Shown: piece after piece, positions 48,768-57,176 of the stretch | Position numbering within the stretch: the first letter of the stretch is position 1 | Layout: the number at the start of each line of letters is the position of its first letter | DNA from: Mycobacterium sp. GA-1199 | GTDB taxonomy: Bacteria; Actinomycetota; Actinomycetes; Mycobacteriales; Mycobacteriaceae | Assembly: GCF_001500045.1 (NCBI RefSeq) | Contig: NZ_LQIX01000055.1 | Span: 166,753-230,752 of the forward strand | Length of the DNA stretch: 64,000 nt | Direction: 5' to 3' | Made by a program: the position numbers and the translations under genes | The notes under the pieces: generated by a model | Databases searched by the model: none | What the model saw: only the letters and a program-made list of their open reading frames with translations | Told to the model about the DNA's origin: nothing

Positions 48768-50372
48768 ATGAGTTTCGCGAGCCCCTTCCCCGAGGTCGAC
48801 ATCCCGTCCACCAGCGTCTACGACTACCTGTTCGGTGACATCTCCGAAGCCGATCTCGACCGCGTCGCGCTCGTCGACGCAAAATCGGGACGGCAGACCA
48901 CCTACCGCGAGACGATCGCGCGCGTCGACGCGTTCGCGGGCGCGCTCGCCGGGCGCGGGATCGGCGTCGGCGATGTGGTCGGCCTGCTCTCGCCGAACAG
49001 CTCGGGGTTCGCGGTCGCGTTTCACGGAATCCTGCGCGCGGGCGCGACGGCCACGACCATCAACGCGCTGTTCACCGCCAAGGACATCGCCAAGCAGTTG
49101 ACCGACTCGAAAGCCAAGATGCTCGTGACGGTGTCGCCGCTGCTGGCACAGGCCGAGAAAGCGGCCGCGGCGGTCGGCATTGCTGGCGACGGGCTCGTCG
49201 TGCTCGACGGACCGGGTCTGGCCGTCGACGGGCATCCCAATGCCGACGACCTCATGGGCCCGGGCCATCCGGCACCGGAGGTAAGCTTCGCGCCCTCGTC
49301 GCACTTGGCGGTGCTGCCCTACAGTTCCGGGACGACCGGAAATCCGAAGGGCGTCATGCTCACCCACCGCAACCTGGTGGCCAACGTCGCCCAGATCCGC
49401 CCCCTGCACGGCATGGTCGCCGACGACACGGTGCTGGCCGTTCTGCCGTTCTTCCACATCTACGGGATGACCGTGCTGCTCAACGCGGCACTGCACGCCC
49501 GGGCCCGGTTGGTCATCATGCCGAACTTCGATCTCGGCGACTTCCTGGGCAACATCGCGAATTACGCCTGCACCATCGCGTTCATCGCGCCGCCCGTCGC
49601 CGTCGCGCTGGCCAAACATCCGCTGGTCGACGAGTACGACCTGTCCTCGTTGAATGTCGTGATGTCGGGCGCCGCGCCCTTGGACGCCGACCTCGGCCAC
49701 GCCGTCGCCGAACGACTGGGCTGCCGAGTCCTTCAGGGTTACGGCATGAGCGAGCTCAGCCCGGTCAGTCACATCACGCCCTTCGACGGCGGCCGACACG
49801 AGATGAACATGGAGGCCCCGCTCAGCTCGGTCGGCTGGACGGTGTCGAACGCCGCGTCCAAGATCGTCGACCCCGAGACCGGTGACGAGATCGACCCGCC
49901 GGCAGAGGGTCTCAGCGAAACCGGCGAATTGCTGTTCAAGGGCCCCAACGTGATGGCGGGGTACCTCGGCAACGAGAAGGCCACCAGGGAGACCATCGAC
50001 GACCAGGGCTGGTTGCACACCGGTGACCTCGCGCAGGTCGACGCCAATGGCTGCGTCTACATCGTCGACCGGCTCAAGGAGCTGATCAAGTACAAGGGCT
50101 ATCAGGTGCCGCCCGCCGAACTGGAGGCCGTGCTGCTGACCCACCCCGACATCGCCGACGCAGCGGTGGTCGGAGTCGCCGACGCCGAGGGCGAAGAGGT
50201 GCCGAAGGCATTCGTGGTCAAGCGATCCGACGCCGAGTTGACCGAGGAGCAGGTGATCGAGTTCGTCGCGGGCGAGGTGGCTCCCTACAAGAAGGTCCGC
50301 CAGGTGGCGTTCATCGATGCGGTGCCGAAGTCGGCGTCCGGCAAGATCTTGCGCAAGGATTTGCGCGGCTGA
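48768..50372 (+). CDS. AMP-dependent acyl-CoA synthetase (4-coumarate-CoA ligase-like)
   Basis: This 534-residue ANL enzyme activates a carboxylic acid as acyl-AMP and transfers it to CoA. Motifs are YSSGTTGNPKGVMLTH (P loop), GYGMSELSP, TGDLAQVD, and the catalytic C-terminal lysine in PKSASGKILRKDLR. Sequence is nearest plant-type 4CL and long-chain ligases; the substrate cannot be deduced. GAGGAG precedes the ATG. Its stop abuts that of a convergent surface-protein gene. Confidence 0.88.
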   Translation: MSFASPFPEVDIPSTSVYDYLFGDISEADLDRVALVDAKSGRQTTYRETIARVDAFAGALAGRGIGVGDVVGLLSPNSSGFAVAFHGILRAGATATTINALFTAKDIAKQLTDSKAKMLVTVSPLLAQAEKAAAAVGIAGDGLVVLDGPGLAVDGHPNADDLMGPGHPAPEVSFAPSSHLAVLPYSSGTTGNPKGVMLTHRNLVANVAQIRPLHGMVADDTVLAVLPFFHIYGMTVLLNAALHARARLVIMPNFDLGDFLGNIANYACTIAFIAPPVAVALAKHPLVDEYDLSSLNVVMSGAAPLDADLGHAVAERLGCRVLQGYGMSELSPVSHITPFDGGRHEMNMEAPLSSVGWTVSNAASKIVDPETGDEIDPPAEGLSETGELLFKGPNVMAGYLGNEKATRETIDDQGWLHTGDLAQVDANGCVYIVDRLKELIKYKGYQVPPAELEAVLLTHPDIADAAVVGVADAEGEEVPKAFVVKRSDAELTEEQVIEFVAGEVAPYKKVRQVAFIDAVPKSASGKILRKDLRG

Positions 50373-51227
50373 TCAGGACCGGCCGATCCGTTCGGCGGCC
50401 TGCGCCGCCCGCGCCTGCCGGTACCCCAGCGCGGCGCCCGCCACCGGGATGAGCAGCAGCCCGGCCAGACCCCACAACGGGTCGCTCGTTCCTGCGCCGG
50501 GCGCGACGACGAACTGGCCCACCACAGTTGGCGGAGTGCCCACCCGGTCCAACGGGGCTGGTGCCGGCGGGGCCGGCGAGAGTGGCGGCGGGAGGACCGA
50601 TGGCGCGGGCACCGGCCCTGCTGGCGCAGGTGCAGTTGGCTGCCAATGGGTTTCGGGTGGAAGGCCGTGGCTCTGCGGCGCGCGCCCGTTGCCGAACGTC
50701 GTGTGGGGCGGCTCGAATGCGGGGGCCGGCGAGCTCGCAGCACCGGATCCGCCGGAGGCAACCGGGCCGCCCGGCACGGTGGTGTTCACGGGTGCTTCGA
50801 CGGGAGGTGCCGCGGCGCCGACGACCGCACGGTTGGCCGATGCGTCGGGTGTCGCCGCACGGTTGGCCGATGGCCCGGGCGACGCGGTGCGGCCGGCCGA
50901 TTCCGGATCGACAGCCGCCGAGCGGGTCGCCGGCGACGGCTTCGGGACGTCTTCGCGGCCCGATCCAACCCGCGACGACGGGGCCGCGCCTGGCCCGTTG
51001 GCGCCCCCGCCCCGTTTGCTGTCGGTGGGGCGCTTGCTGCCGCGACGGTCGTTGTCGTGCTTTCCGTTGCCGGATCCGCCTCCGTGGTTGCCGCCACGAT
51101 CGGCGCTGTGTCCCCGGTCCGAGCCGCGCGAATCACCGGGATGGGCATATGCGACTGCCGCACCTGATCCGCTCACCAGGAGAAATACGGACACCACGCC
51201 GGCACCTGCGGTGAGGCGCGGGTTCAT
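50373..51227 (-). CDS. Secreted Pro/Gly-rich protein with C-terminal membrane anchor
   Basis: This 284-residue protein has a signal peptide (start MNPRLTAGAG, cleavage near AYA-H about residue 27), a long low-complexity middle (Gly/Asp/Arg-rich, then Ala/Ser, then Pro-rich), and a C-terminal helix GLAGLLLIPVAGAALGY followed by a basic tail. That layout suits an envelope-spanning protein anchored in the inner membrane. No family is recognised. The ATG at 51227 follows AAGGGAA; a longer N-terminus to 51287 is unlikely. The middle is hard to align, so orthologues may be missed. Confidence 0.65.
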   Translation of the reverse strand: MNPRLTAGAGVVSVFLLVSGSGAAVAYAHPGDSRGSDRGHSADRGGNHGGGSGNGKHDNDRRGSKRPTDSKRGGGANGPGAAPSSRVGSGREDVPKPSPATRSAAVDPESAGRTASPGPSANRAATPDASANRAVVGAAAPPVEAPVNTTVPGGPVASGGSGAASSPAPAFEPPHTTFGNGRAPQSHGLPPETHWQPTAPAPAGPVPAPSVLPPPLSPAPPAPAPLDRVGTPPTVVGQFVVAPGAGTSDPLWGLAGLLLIPVAGAALGYRQARAAQAAERIGRS

Positions 51228-51351
51228 CCGGACACCGTTCCCTTCTCGGCAAAGGCGGTCGACGCCGCCTGCGAAGGATTCTCGCACGCGGACGCCCTCA
51301 GAACGAGCTGTCCGGCAGGAACGCCCGCAAATTGTTCAGCGAAGCGCGTTC

Positions 51352-51684
51352 TCACTGATCCTCGACGTGTGCCCGCAGCCGGTCGAGGGCGCGGTCCCAC
51401 CGCTGCGAAAGCTTCGCCAGGTACTCGCTGGCGTCGGCGAGGGGCGCGGGCCGCATCCGCCAGATGCGTTCACGGCCGCTGCGCTGGCTGCTCACCAGGC
51501 CCGCTGACTCCAACAGCAGCAGATGTTTGGTCGTTGCCTGCCGGCTGACCGGTATCACCTCGGCGACTTCGCTGGTGGAGCATGGCCCGCCGTCGCACAG
51601 TCTGGTGACGATGCTCAGGCGGTTCGGATCACCCAGGGCGTTGAACAACGACGACACCGGCGCTTCGGCCGTCGATGTGCTCAC
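51352..51684 (-). CDS. ArsR-family transcriptional regulator
   Basis: This 110-residue winged-helix repressor has LFNALGDPNRLSIVTRLCDGG and the recognition helix CSTSEVAEVIPVSRQATTKHLLLLESAGLV. No CxCxxC metal site is present, so it is not a classic arsenite or zinc sensor. It starts at the GTG 51684 overlapping the stop of the SRPBCC gene (GTGA). ArsR/SRPBCC pairs are common in actinobacteria and usually autoregulated; two matching inverted repeats lie at the operon promoter. Confidence 0.88.
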   Translation of the reverse strand: MSTSTAEAPVSSLFNALGDPNRLSIVTRLCDGGPCSTSEVAEVIPVSRQATTKHLLLLESAGLVSSQRSGRERIWRMRPAPLADASEYLAKLSQRWDRALDRLRAHVEDQ

Positions 51685-52175
51685 ACCGCCTCGCTCACCG
51701 CGAGGTACTTGCGCACCAGTTCGGTCTGCGTGGCCCAACCCTGTTCGTTGCCCTCGAACGCCGATGTCCGACGTTGTGGGGGAAGCGCGTCGAACCCAGA
51801 CTCGACGATGCGCAGCAGCACACCCTCGGCGACCTCTTCGAGCGTGAACTCGACCAAGGTGGTCGGTTCGTCGGCGGCATCGACACCTTCTTCGACTCCG
51901 TAGGGACGCCAGCGGAACGCCAGCCGTCGTTGCGGTTCGACCGCCTCGATATGCCACGCATCCGCCGTGCCGGCATACGGTTCCTGTTGCTTGGCCACGT
52001 CGGCGTCGACCGCCGTCGGCGTCATGACACCGGTGATCGAGGTACCGGCGACAAACGGCCCGTCGAACCGCACCCCGAACCACTGTCCGAACTCGTCGGC
52101 GTCGCTGATCGCCCGCCACACGCGTTCCAGCGGCGCCCTCAGCACCACTTCCTTCTCGATCCGATCCGAACTCAT
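51681..52175 (-). CDS. SRPBCC (AHSA1-like) domain protein
   Basis: This 164-residue protein has the START-like ligand-binding fold: IEKEVVLRAPLERVWRAISDADEFGQWFGV at the start and TLVEFTLEEVAEGVLLRIVESGF in the core. Such proteins bind hydrophobic ligands in a central cavity and are often paired with ArsR regulators. The ATG at 52175 has AGGAGG 6 nt upstream. First gene of the two-gene operon. Confidence 0.87.
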   Translation of the reverse strand: MSSDRIEKEVVLRAPLERVWRAISDADEFGQWFGVRFDGPFVAGTSITGVMTPTAVDADVAKQQEPYAGTADAWHIEAVEPQRRLAFRWRPYGVEEGVDAADEPTTLVEFTLEEVAEGVLLRIVESGFDALPPQRRTSAFEGNEQGWATQTELVRKYLAVSEAV

Positions 52176-52177
52176 AT

Positions 52178-52239
52178 GCAACCTCCTGGTTGCGCCTAAA
52201 TGTAGCGAGGACGACCGGCTAACGCAACCTTTCGGTTGC
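52178..52239 (-). promoter_or_regulatory. SRPBCC-ArsR operon promoter with two identical inverted repeats
   Basis: GCAACC-N4-GGTTGC occurs at 52178-52193 (over the Shine-Dalgarno) and 52224-52239. On the minus strand TTGCGT (52227-52222) and TACATT (52204-52199) form a promoter with a 17-bp spacer; the upstream repeat overlaps the -35. This is the arrangement expected of an autoregulated repressor. Confidence 0.7.
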
Positions 52240-52321
52240 TTTTTCTGTCGGCTGCGCCCAATTCTCCTGAGGGGTCGCGGTTTTCGGCTGGCGGCGAACC
52301 CGGCGCGAATTCGCCGCAAAC

Positions 52322-53332
52322 CTAGACCGCGTCGGGATCCTCGGCGAAGGCGTCCGCGACCTTCTGCGCCAATCCAATCGCGGTGCGCGCCCACTCGGTG
52401 GTGGCACCCGCCAGACCGCACGCGGGCGAGATGCCGGTCCGCTCCCTGAGCACGGATCGGGCGAAGCCGAGTCGGTCGGTCAGCGACACCGCGGCCTTGG
52501 CGATCTCTTCGGCCGAAGGACGGCTTTCCGGTGCTGTCGAGGGCACCACGCCGAACACCACTGTGCGACCGGAGTCGACGAACTCCCCCACACCGTCGAG
52601 ATCATCGGCCGCCAGTGTGGACACATCGATGGAAACCGCATCGATCCGACTGCGCTGCAACACATTCCAGGGCACACACGATGCGCAGCTGTGCACGCCC
52701 ACTGGGACGCCCACTGCGGCGACGCATTCGTCGAGCAAGCCGATGGCCACCGCCTCGTCGACGGCGTGCACCGGCGTCAGGCTGGTCACCCCGGTCAGCC
52801 GGCCTTCGAGCGCGGCGGACAACAGTGGTTCGTCGAATTGGACGACGACCGCGGCGTCCAGACGTCGACCGACATCCGCGCGGTGCGCTGCGACACCTTC
52901 GGCCAGCGAAGCGGTGAGGTCACGCACCGCGCCTCGATCGGTCAGCGCGCGATGGCCGTTGGCGAGCTCGAGCTGCGCCGCCAACGTGACCGGTCCCGGC
53001 GACTGAACCTTGACGGTGCGGCCACCGCCACGCAAACCTGCCTTCTCCCAAGCCTCTTCGAGCGAATCGAGGTCCTCGTCGAGCAGGCTTTTGGCCCGCT
53101 TCAGCACCGCTGTGCGGCCCGCCGCGATCCGGTATCCGCGGGGCACGGTGTCCATCCCGATGTCGACCAGAATCGCCGCCGCCCGGCCGGTCATGTCGGC
53201 GCCCACGCCGCGGCCAGGAAGCTCCGCCAGATGCGGCAAGGTGTGCAGTTCGCCGACGACGACCTCGGCGGCCTCGCGCGCCGACGTTCCGGGCCATGAT
53301 CCGATGCCGGTGGCTGCGGCGAAAGCACTCAC
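52322..53332 (-). CDS. Methionine synthase II (MetE)-like protein (Rv3015c-like)
   Basis: This 336-residue protein resembles the C-terminal catalytic half of cobalamin-independent methionine synthase: FDEPLLSAALEG, HSCASCVPWNVLQ (candidate zinc ligands His-x-Cys) and a C-terminal ISPACGLAGATTEWAR with the third Cys. It lacks the N-terminal MetE half, so it may act on another methyl acceptor. The GTG at 53332 was chosen at the start of conserved sequence; it has no Shine-Dalgarno. Confidence 0.82.
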   Translation of the reverse strand: MSAFAAATGIGSWPGTSAREAAEVVVGELHTLPHLAELPGRGVGADMTGRAAAILVDIGMDTVPRGYRIAAGRTAVLKRAKSLLDEDLDSLEEAWEKAGLRGGGRTVKVQSPGPVTLAAQLELANGHRALTDRGAVRDLTASLAEGVAAHRADVGRRLDAAVVVQFDEPLLSAALEGRLTGVTSLTPVHAVDEAVAIGLLDECVAAVGVPVGVHSCASCVPWNVLQRSRIDAVSIDVSTLAADDLDGVGEFVDSGRTVVFGVVPSTAPESRPSAEEIAKAAVSLTDRLGFARSVLRERTGISPACGLAGATTEWARTAIGLAQKVADAFAEDPDAV

Positions 53333-53392
53333 TCGTTTGACAGTATTCGATCGGGCTAGTCTCAAATTAAAAGGGTTGGGGAAGGACAGGCC

Positions 53393-54037
53393 ATGCCCGC
53401 AGCGCTTCGGTCGCTCGCGCCGTGGTGCGTGGCGGTCGCGATCGCGTCGGGATGCACTCAGGTCATCGACGGGCATGCGCTGCGGGCGACGCCCGGCATC
53501 GACGACGGATCGCTGTCGCCGGTCGATGTGGAGACCATCATGCTCGACCAGTCGCAGATGCGCGCAATCACCGGCGCCGGCGAGGATCTCACGATCATCC
53601 CGACCATGGACGGCAAGATCCCGGTCGACATCGAGCCGCTCGCCGAGACCACTCCCCTGCAGTGCCAATGGATCTTCGCCGAGACGCAGGTCTTCGGGCC
53701 CGACGTCGAGGAGTTCCACAAGACCACGTTCCAGCACCCACCCGAGGGTGGATTGATCTCCGAGGGCGCGGCGGCCTATCGCGACGCCGCGGCCGCTCGG
53801 CGGGCGTTCGACTCGCTTGTCACCCTCGTCGACGGTTGTGGCACAACGCCTTTGGGGCCGATGTTCGTCGGCGAGTGGAGGGTGGGCACCGACACTCTGC
53901 AGACCCGGCCATCGGGTGACTGCGGTCGCGACTACCGCGTGAAGTCGGTCGTGCTGGTGGAAGTGACCGCGTGCCGGTTCCCCGAGTCGGTGCCCGAGAT
54001 CGTCATGTCCAACATCATGGCCAACGTTCCCGGATAG
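53393..54037 (+). CDS. Lipoprotein with PknH-type sensor domain (LpqA-like)
   Basis: This 214-residue lipoprotein has a signal peptide with lipobox ASGC (Cys21) and a globular domain like the extracellular sensor of PknH: SPVDVETIMLDQSQMRAITG at the start and paired cysteines (Cys in LQCQWIF, VDGCG, SGDCGRD, TACRFPE) that could form two disulfides. Similar stand-alone lipoproteins (LpqA, LpqQ, LppR types) are typical of mycobacteria. GGAAGGAC precedes the ATG. Its stop abuts that of mnmA. Confidence 0.82.
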   Translation: MPAALRSLAPWCVAVAIASGCTQVIDGHALRATPGIDDGSLSPVDVETIMLDQSQMRAITGAGEDLTIIPTMDGKIPVDIEPLAETTPLQCQWIFAETQVFGPDVEEFHKTTFQHPPEGGLISEGAAAYRDAAAARRAFDSLVTLVDGCGTTPLGPMFVGEWRVGTDTLQTRPSGDCGRDYRVKSVVLVEVTACRFPESVPEIVMSNIMANVPG

Positions 54038-55105
54038 CTACCGGGTGATCGTCGCGCTGCCCAGCACCTCGTCGCCGGCCGGGTCGGGGCGGTACAGCAC
54101 CATCGTCTGCCCGGGGGCCACCCCACGCAGGGGCGCGCGCAGCTCGACGACGATCCGGCCGTCGCGCAGTTCGGCCACGCCGTCTCCGAAACCACCGTGC
54201 GCGCGTACCTGCACCTGGCATTCGATCGGGCCCGAAGGGGCGACACCGGAGGTGAAGACCGGCCGCTCACCGGTCAAGGTCCACACGTCGAGGTCCTCGG
54301 CGCCACCGACCCGCACGGTCGCGGTCTGCGGGTCGATCCCCGTCACATAGCGCGGCTGTCCGTCCCCCCCGGGTCCAGCGATGCCCAGACCCTTGCGCTG
54401 TCCCACCGTGAACCCGTGCACGCCGTCGTGCTCGGCCAGGACCGTGCCTGCGGCGTCGACGACCGAACCGCGGCGCACGCCGATCTTGGCCCCGAGGAAT
54501 GCGCGGGTGTCACCGGACGGGATGAAGCAGATGTCGTGGCTGTCCGGCTTTTCGGCGACCGCCAGCCCGCGATGCGCTGCCTCCTCACGAATCTGCGGCT
54601 TCGGGGTGTCGCCGACCGGGAACACTGCGTGGCGCAACTGCTCGGCGGTCAGCACCGCGAGCACATACGACTGGTCTTTTGCGGCATCGACCGCACGTCG
54701 CAGTCGACCATCCGACAGCCGGGCATAGTGTCCGGTGGCCACGGCGTCGAAACCCAGCGCCAGCGCGCGGGCCGCCAACGCGGAGAACTTGATTCGCTCG
54801 TTGCACCGCACGCACGGGTTCGGGGTCTCCCCGCGGGCGTATGAGGACACGAAGTCGTCGATGACATCCTCTTTGAACCGGTCGGCGAAATCCCAGACGT
54901 AGAACGGGATGTCCAGAATGTCGGCGACCCGGCGCGCGTCACCGGCGTCCTCTTTCGAACAGCAGCCACGCGAACCGGTACGCAGTGTGCCCGGGGCCGG
55001 CGACAGCGCCAGGTGGACACCGACGACGTCGTGGCCTGCGTCGACCATCCTGGCGGCCGCGACCGAGGAGTCCACACCGCCGCTCATGGCCACGAGTACC
55101 CGCAC
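54038..55105 (-). CDS. mnmA: tRNA 2-thiouridylase MnmA
   Basis: MnmA inserts sulfur at U34 of tRNAs for Glu, Gln and Lys. The PP-loop is MSGGVDSSVAAA; catalytic cysteines are Cys101 (PNPCVRCNERIKF) and Cys193 (SHDICFIPSG), matching the E. coli pair. 355 residues. The GTG start overlaps by one base the stop of iscS, whose product supplies the persulfide sulfur. Confidence 0.96.
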   Translation of the reverse strand: MRVLVAMSGGVDSSVAAARMVDAGHDVVGVHLALSPAPGTLRTGSRGCCSKEDAGDARRVADILDIPFYVWDFADRFKEDVIDDFVSSYARGETPNPCVRCNERIKFSALAARALALGFDAVATGHYARLSDGRLRRAVDAAKDQSYVLAVLTAEQLRHAVFPVGDTPKPQIREEAAHRGLAVAEKPDSHDICFIPSGDTRAFLGAKIGVRRGSVVDAAGTVLAEHDGVHGFTVGQRKGLGIAGPGGDGQPRYVTGIDPQTATVRVGGAEDLDVWTLTGERPVFTSGVAPSGPIECQVQVRAHGGFGDGVAELRDGRIVVELRAPLRGVAPGQTMVLYRPDPAGDEVLGSATITR

Positions 55106-56301
55106 TACTCGATCACTCCCGAACTTGCCAGCGCCGCCTGCCGAGCGCGTTCGACCGCGGCGGGCAGCACCGCGAGCGCGGCATCGACGTCCGCCTCACT
55201 GCTGGTGTGCCCCAACGAAAGCCGCAGCGAACCCCGCGCACTCGCCGGATCGGCGCCCATCGCGATCAGCACATGCGAGGGCTGCGCGACGCCGGCCGTG
55301 CAGGCCGAACCCGTCGAGCACTCGATCCCCTTGGCGTCCAACAACATCAGCAACGAGTCACCCTCGCAGCCGCGGAAAGTGAAGTGGCAGTTACCGGGCA
55401 ACCTCGCGGCCCCCGTCGCGCCGTTCACCTCGACGTCGTCGATGGCGGCCAACACGCCCTCGATCAGTCGGTCACGAAGCGCCGACACCCGCGCGCCGTT
55501 CGCGTCGAGCCCTTCGACCGCGACCCGCGCCGCCGCGGCCATCGCCACGGCACCCGCCACATACGGTGTGCCGGAGCGGACGTCGCGCTCTTGGCCTCCG
55601 CCGTGCAACAGCGGGACGCAGGCCGCGTCGCGGCGCAGCAGCAGAGCACCGATTCCGGTGGGGCCACCGAACTTGTGGGCGGCGATGCTCATCGCCGAGA
55701 GCCCACTCGCGGCGAAGTCGACCGGGATGTGGCCGACGGCCTGAACGGCATCACTGTGCATCGGCACGTCGAATTCCGCTGCCACGGCGGCGAGCTCGGC
55801 GATCGGCATGATCGTCCCGACCTCGTTGTTGGCCCACATCACCGACACCAGAGCGACGTCGTCGTGGTCCTGCAACGCCTGTCGCAGCGCTGCCGGTGTG
55901 ACCGAACCGTCCCTCTCGACGGGCAGCCAGGTCACCTCGGCGCCCTCATGCTCGACGCACCACTCGACCGAATCGAGCACCGCGTGGTGCTCGACGGGGG
56001 TGGTCACGATCCGCGTACGGCGGGGATCGGCGTCGCGACGGGCCCAGAAGATGCCCTTGACCGCGAGGTTGTCGCTCTCGGTGCCGCCCGCGGTGAAGAT
56101 CACCTCCGACGGGCGGGCGCCCAGCAGAGTGGCCAGCGTCTCGCGTGACTCCTCCATCCGTCGCCGCGCCGTGCGGCCCGTGCCGTGCAACGACGAGGCG
56201 TTGCCGACCGTCGCCATCGCGGCCGTCATCGCCTCGATGGCAGCGGGGTGCATCGGGGTGGTGGCGGCGTGATCGAGGTAGACCGGCTGATCCGAGGTCA
56301 T
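55105..56301 (-). CDS. iscS: Cysteine desulfurase
   Basis: IscS removes sulfur from cysteine as a persulfide for tRNA thiolation and Fe-S assembly. The PLP lysine is Lys210 (SIAAHKFGGPTG) and the persulfide Cys334 lies in ECSTGSACTAG, the long-loop group I form. 398 residues with an ATG start. Its coupling to mnmA suggests that tRNA thiolation is a main job; no IscU or SufU gene is nearby. Confidence 0.95.
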   Translation of the reverse strand: MTSDQPVYLDHAATTPMHPAAIEAMTAAMATVGNASSLHGTGRTARRRMEESRETLATLLGARPSEVIFTAGGTESDNLAVKGIFWARRDADPRRTRIVTTPVEHHAVLDSVEWCVEHEGAEVTWLPVERDGSVTPAALRQALQDHDDVALVSVMWANNEVGTIMPIAELAAVAAEFDVPMHSDAVQAVGHIPVDFAASGLSAMSIAAHKFGGPTGIGALLLRRDAACVPLLHGGGQERDVRSGTPYVAGAVAMAAAARVAVEGLDANGARVSALRDRLIEGVLAAIDDVEVNGATGAARLPGNCHFTFRGCEGDSLLMLLDAKGIECSTGSACTAGVAQPSHVLIAMGADPASARGSLRLSLGHTSSEADVDAALAVLPAAVERARQAALASSGVIE

Positions 56302-56345
56302 AACCAGTCCAGAATAGCCGCCGAGCCGGGGCTCCCCGGCTTCGC

Positions 56346-57176
56346 TCAGGCCACGAGCGCATCACCCGAGGGGTGACTGGTCGTATCGCCCCGCGCCGCC
56401 GTCTCGCAGCGGTACGCCAGGTCGCGGCGGTCGGTTCCCGGTAGCTGCAGCGACCCCACGTGCACCCGTGCGACCGTGCGCTTCGTCCTGACCAGTCGCC
56501 GGACCGAGGCCGCCAGTGTGTCGTCGCCCACATAGGCGGGCACCGTGGAGGCGGCGCCGTCGGGGTGGTGGTAGGCCAGCCGCAGCGGCTGCACCGGCCT
56601 GCCTGCGTCGATGGCGGCCTGGAACATGGCGGGGCGGAATCGGCCGTACGCCAGTCCGCAGTAGGTGGTGCCTTCCGGAAAGGCGACCACGGTATGGCCG
56701 GCACGCAGGTTTCGGGTCACGGCGCCGACCACGTCGGGCAGGCGCCGCAGGTTCGACCGCTCGATCGGGATCACCTTCAGCAGTCGGGCCAGTAAGCCGA
56801 GGCCGGGCCAGCCGACGAGTTCGGATTTGGCGACGAACCGGCCTGGCAGCACCGAGCCGATCACGAAGACGTCAACCCAGGAAATGTGGCCGCTGACCAC
56901 CAGAACGCCGCTCAGGTTGCGGATCGGGCCCCCCGACAGTCTGATCCGCACGCCCAGGCAGTACAGCAGCAGCCGACAGTAGCCGCGCTGGAGATGGGAG
57001 CGGCCGGGAGCGGGGACCGCCAGCATGGGCGCCAGCAGCAGAAGCAGCACGGCCGCGGTGACGCGTACGGCGACACGGCAGGCGATGACCACCCGGCGCC
57101 CGGAAAGTCCGGCGCCTGCGCCCACGCAGCTCGCATCGCAGGAGGCGCGCGGCACCCAGGTGCCCGGGGTGCTCAC
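56346..57176 (-). CDS. 1-acylglycerol-3-phosphate acyltransferase-family protein (OlsA-like, Rv3026c-like)
   Basis: This 276-residue PlsC-family protein has an N-terminal membrane helix (about residues 38-55), the catalytic H-x4-D (His97 to Asp102, in GHISWVD) and the acceptor-binding FPEGT (166-170). It overlaps by GTGA the upstream GNAT gene. OlsA and OlsB families form ornithine lipids in other bacteria; the pairing suggests that role here, but lysophosphatidate acylation is the alternative. Confidence 0.85.
   Translation of the reverse strand: MSTPGTWVPRASCDASCVGAGAGLSGRRVVIACRVAVRVTAAVLLLLLAPMLAVPAPGRSHLQRGYCRLLLYCLGVRIRLSGGPIRNLSGVLVVSGHISWVDVFVIGSVLPGRFVAKSELVGWPGLGLLARLLKVIPIERSNLRRLPDVVGAVTRNLRAGHTVVAFPEGTTYCGLAYGRFRPAMFQAAIDAGRPVQPLRLAYHHPDGAASTVPAYVGDDTLAASVRRLVRTKRTVARVHVGSLQLPGTDRRDLAYRCETAARGDTTSHPSGDALVA

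Noticed and set aside
48234..50144. Long minus-strand frame over the YjbR and acyl-CoA synthetase genes
   Set aside because: Antisense to two genes with clear motifs and Shine-Dalgarno sequences.
52224..52239. Plus-strand intrinsic terminator, since GCAACC-N4-GGTTGC is followed by five Ts
   Set aside because: No plus-strand gene lies upstream. The same repeat recurs at 52178 without a T run, and it overlaps a good promoter, so an operator explains it better. Termination is not fully excluded.
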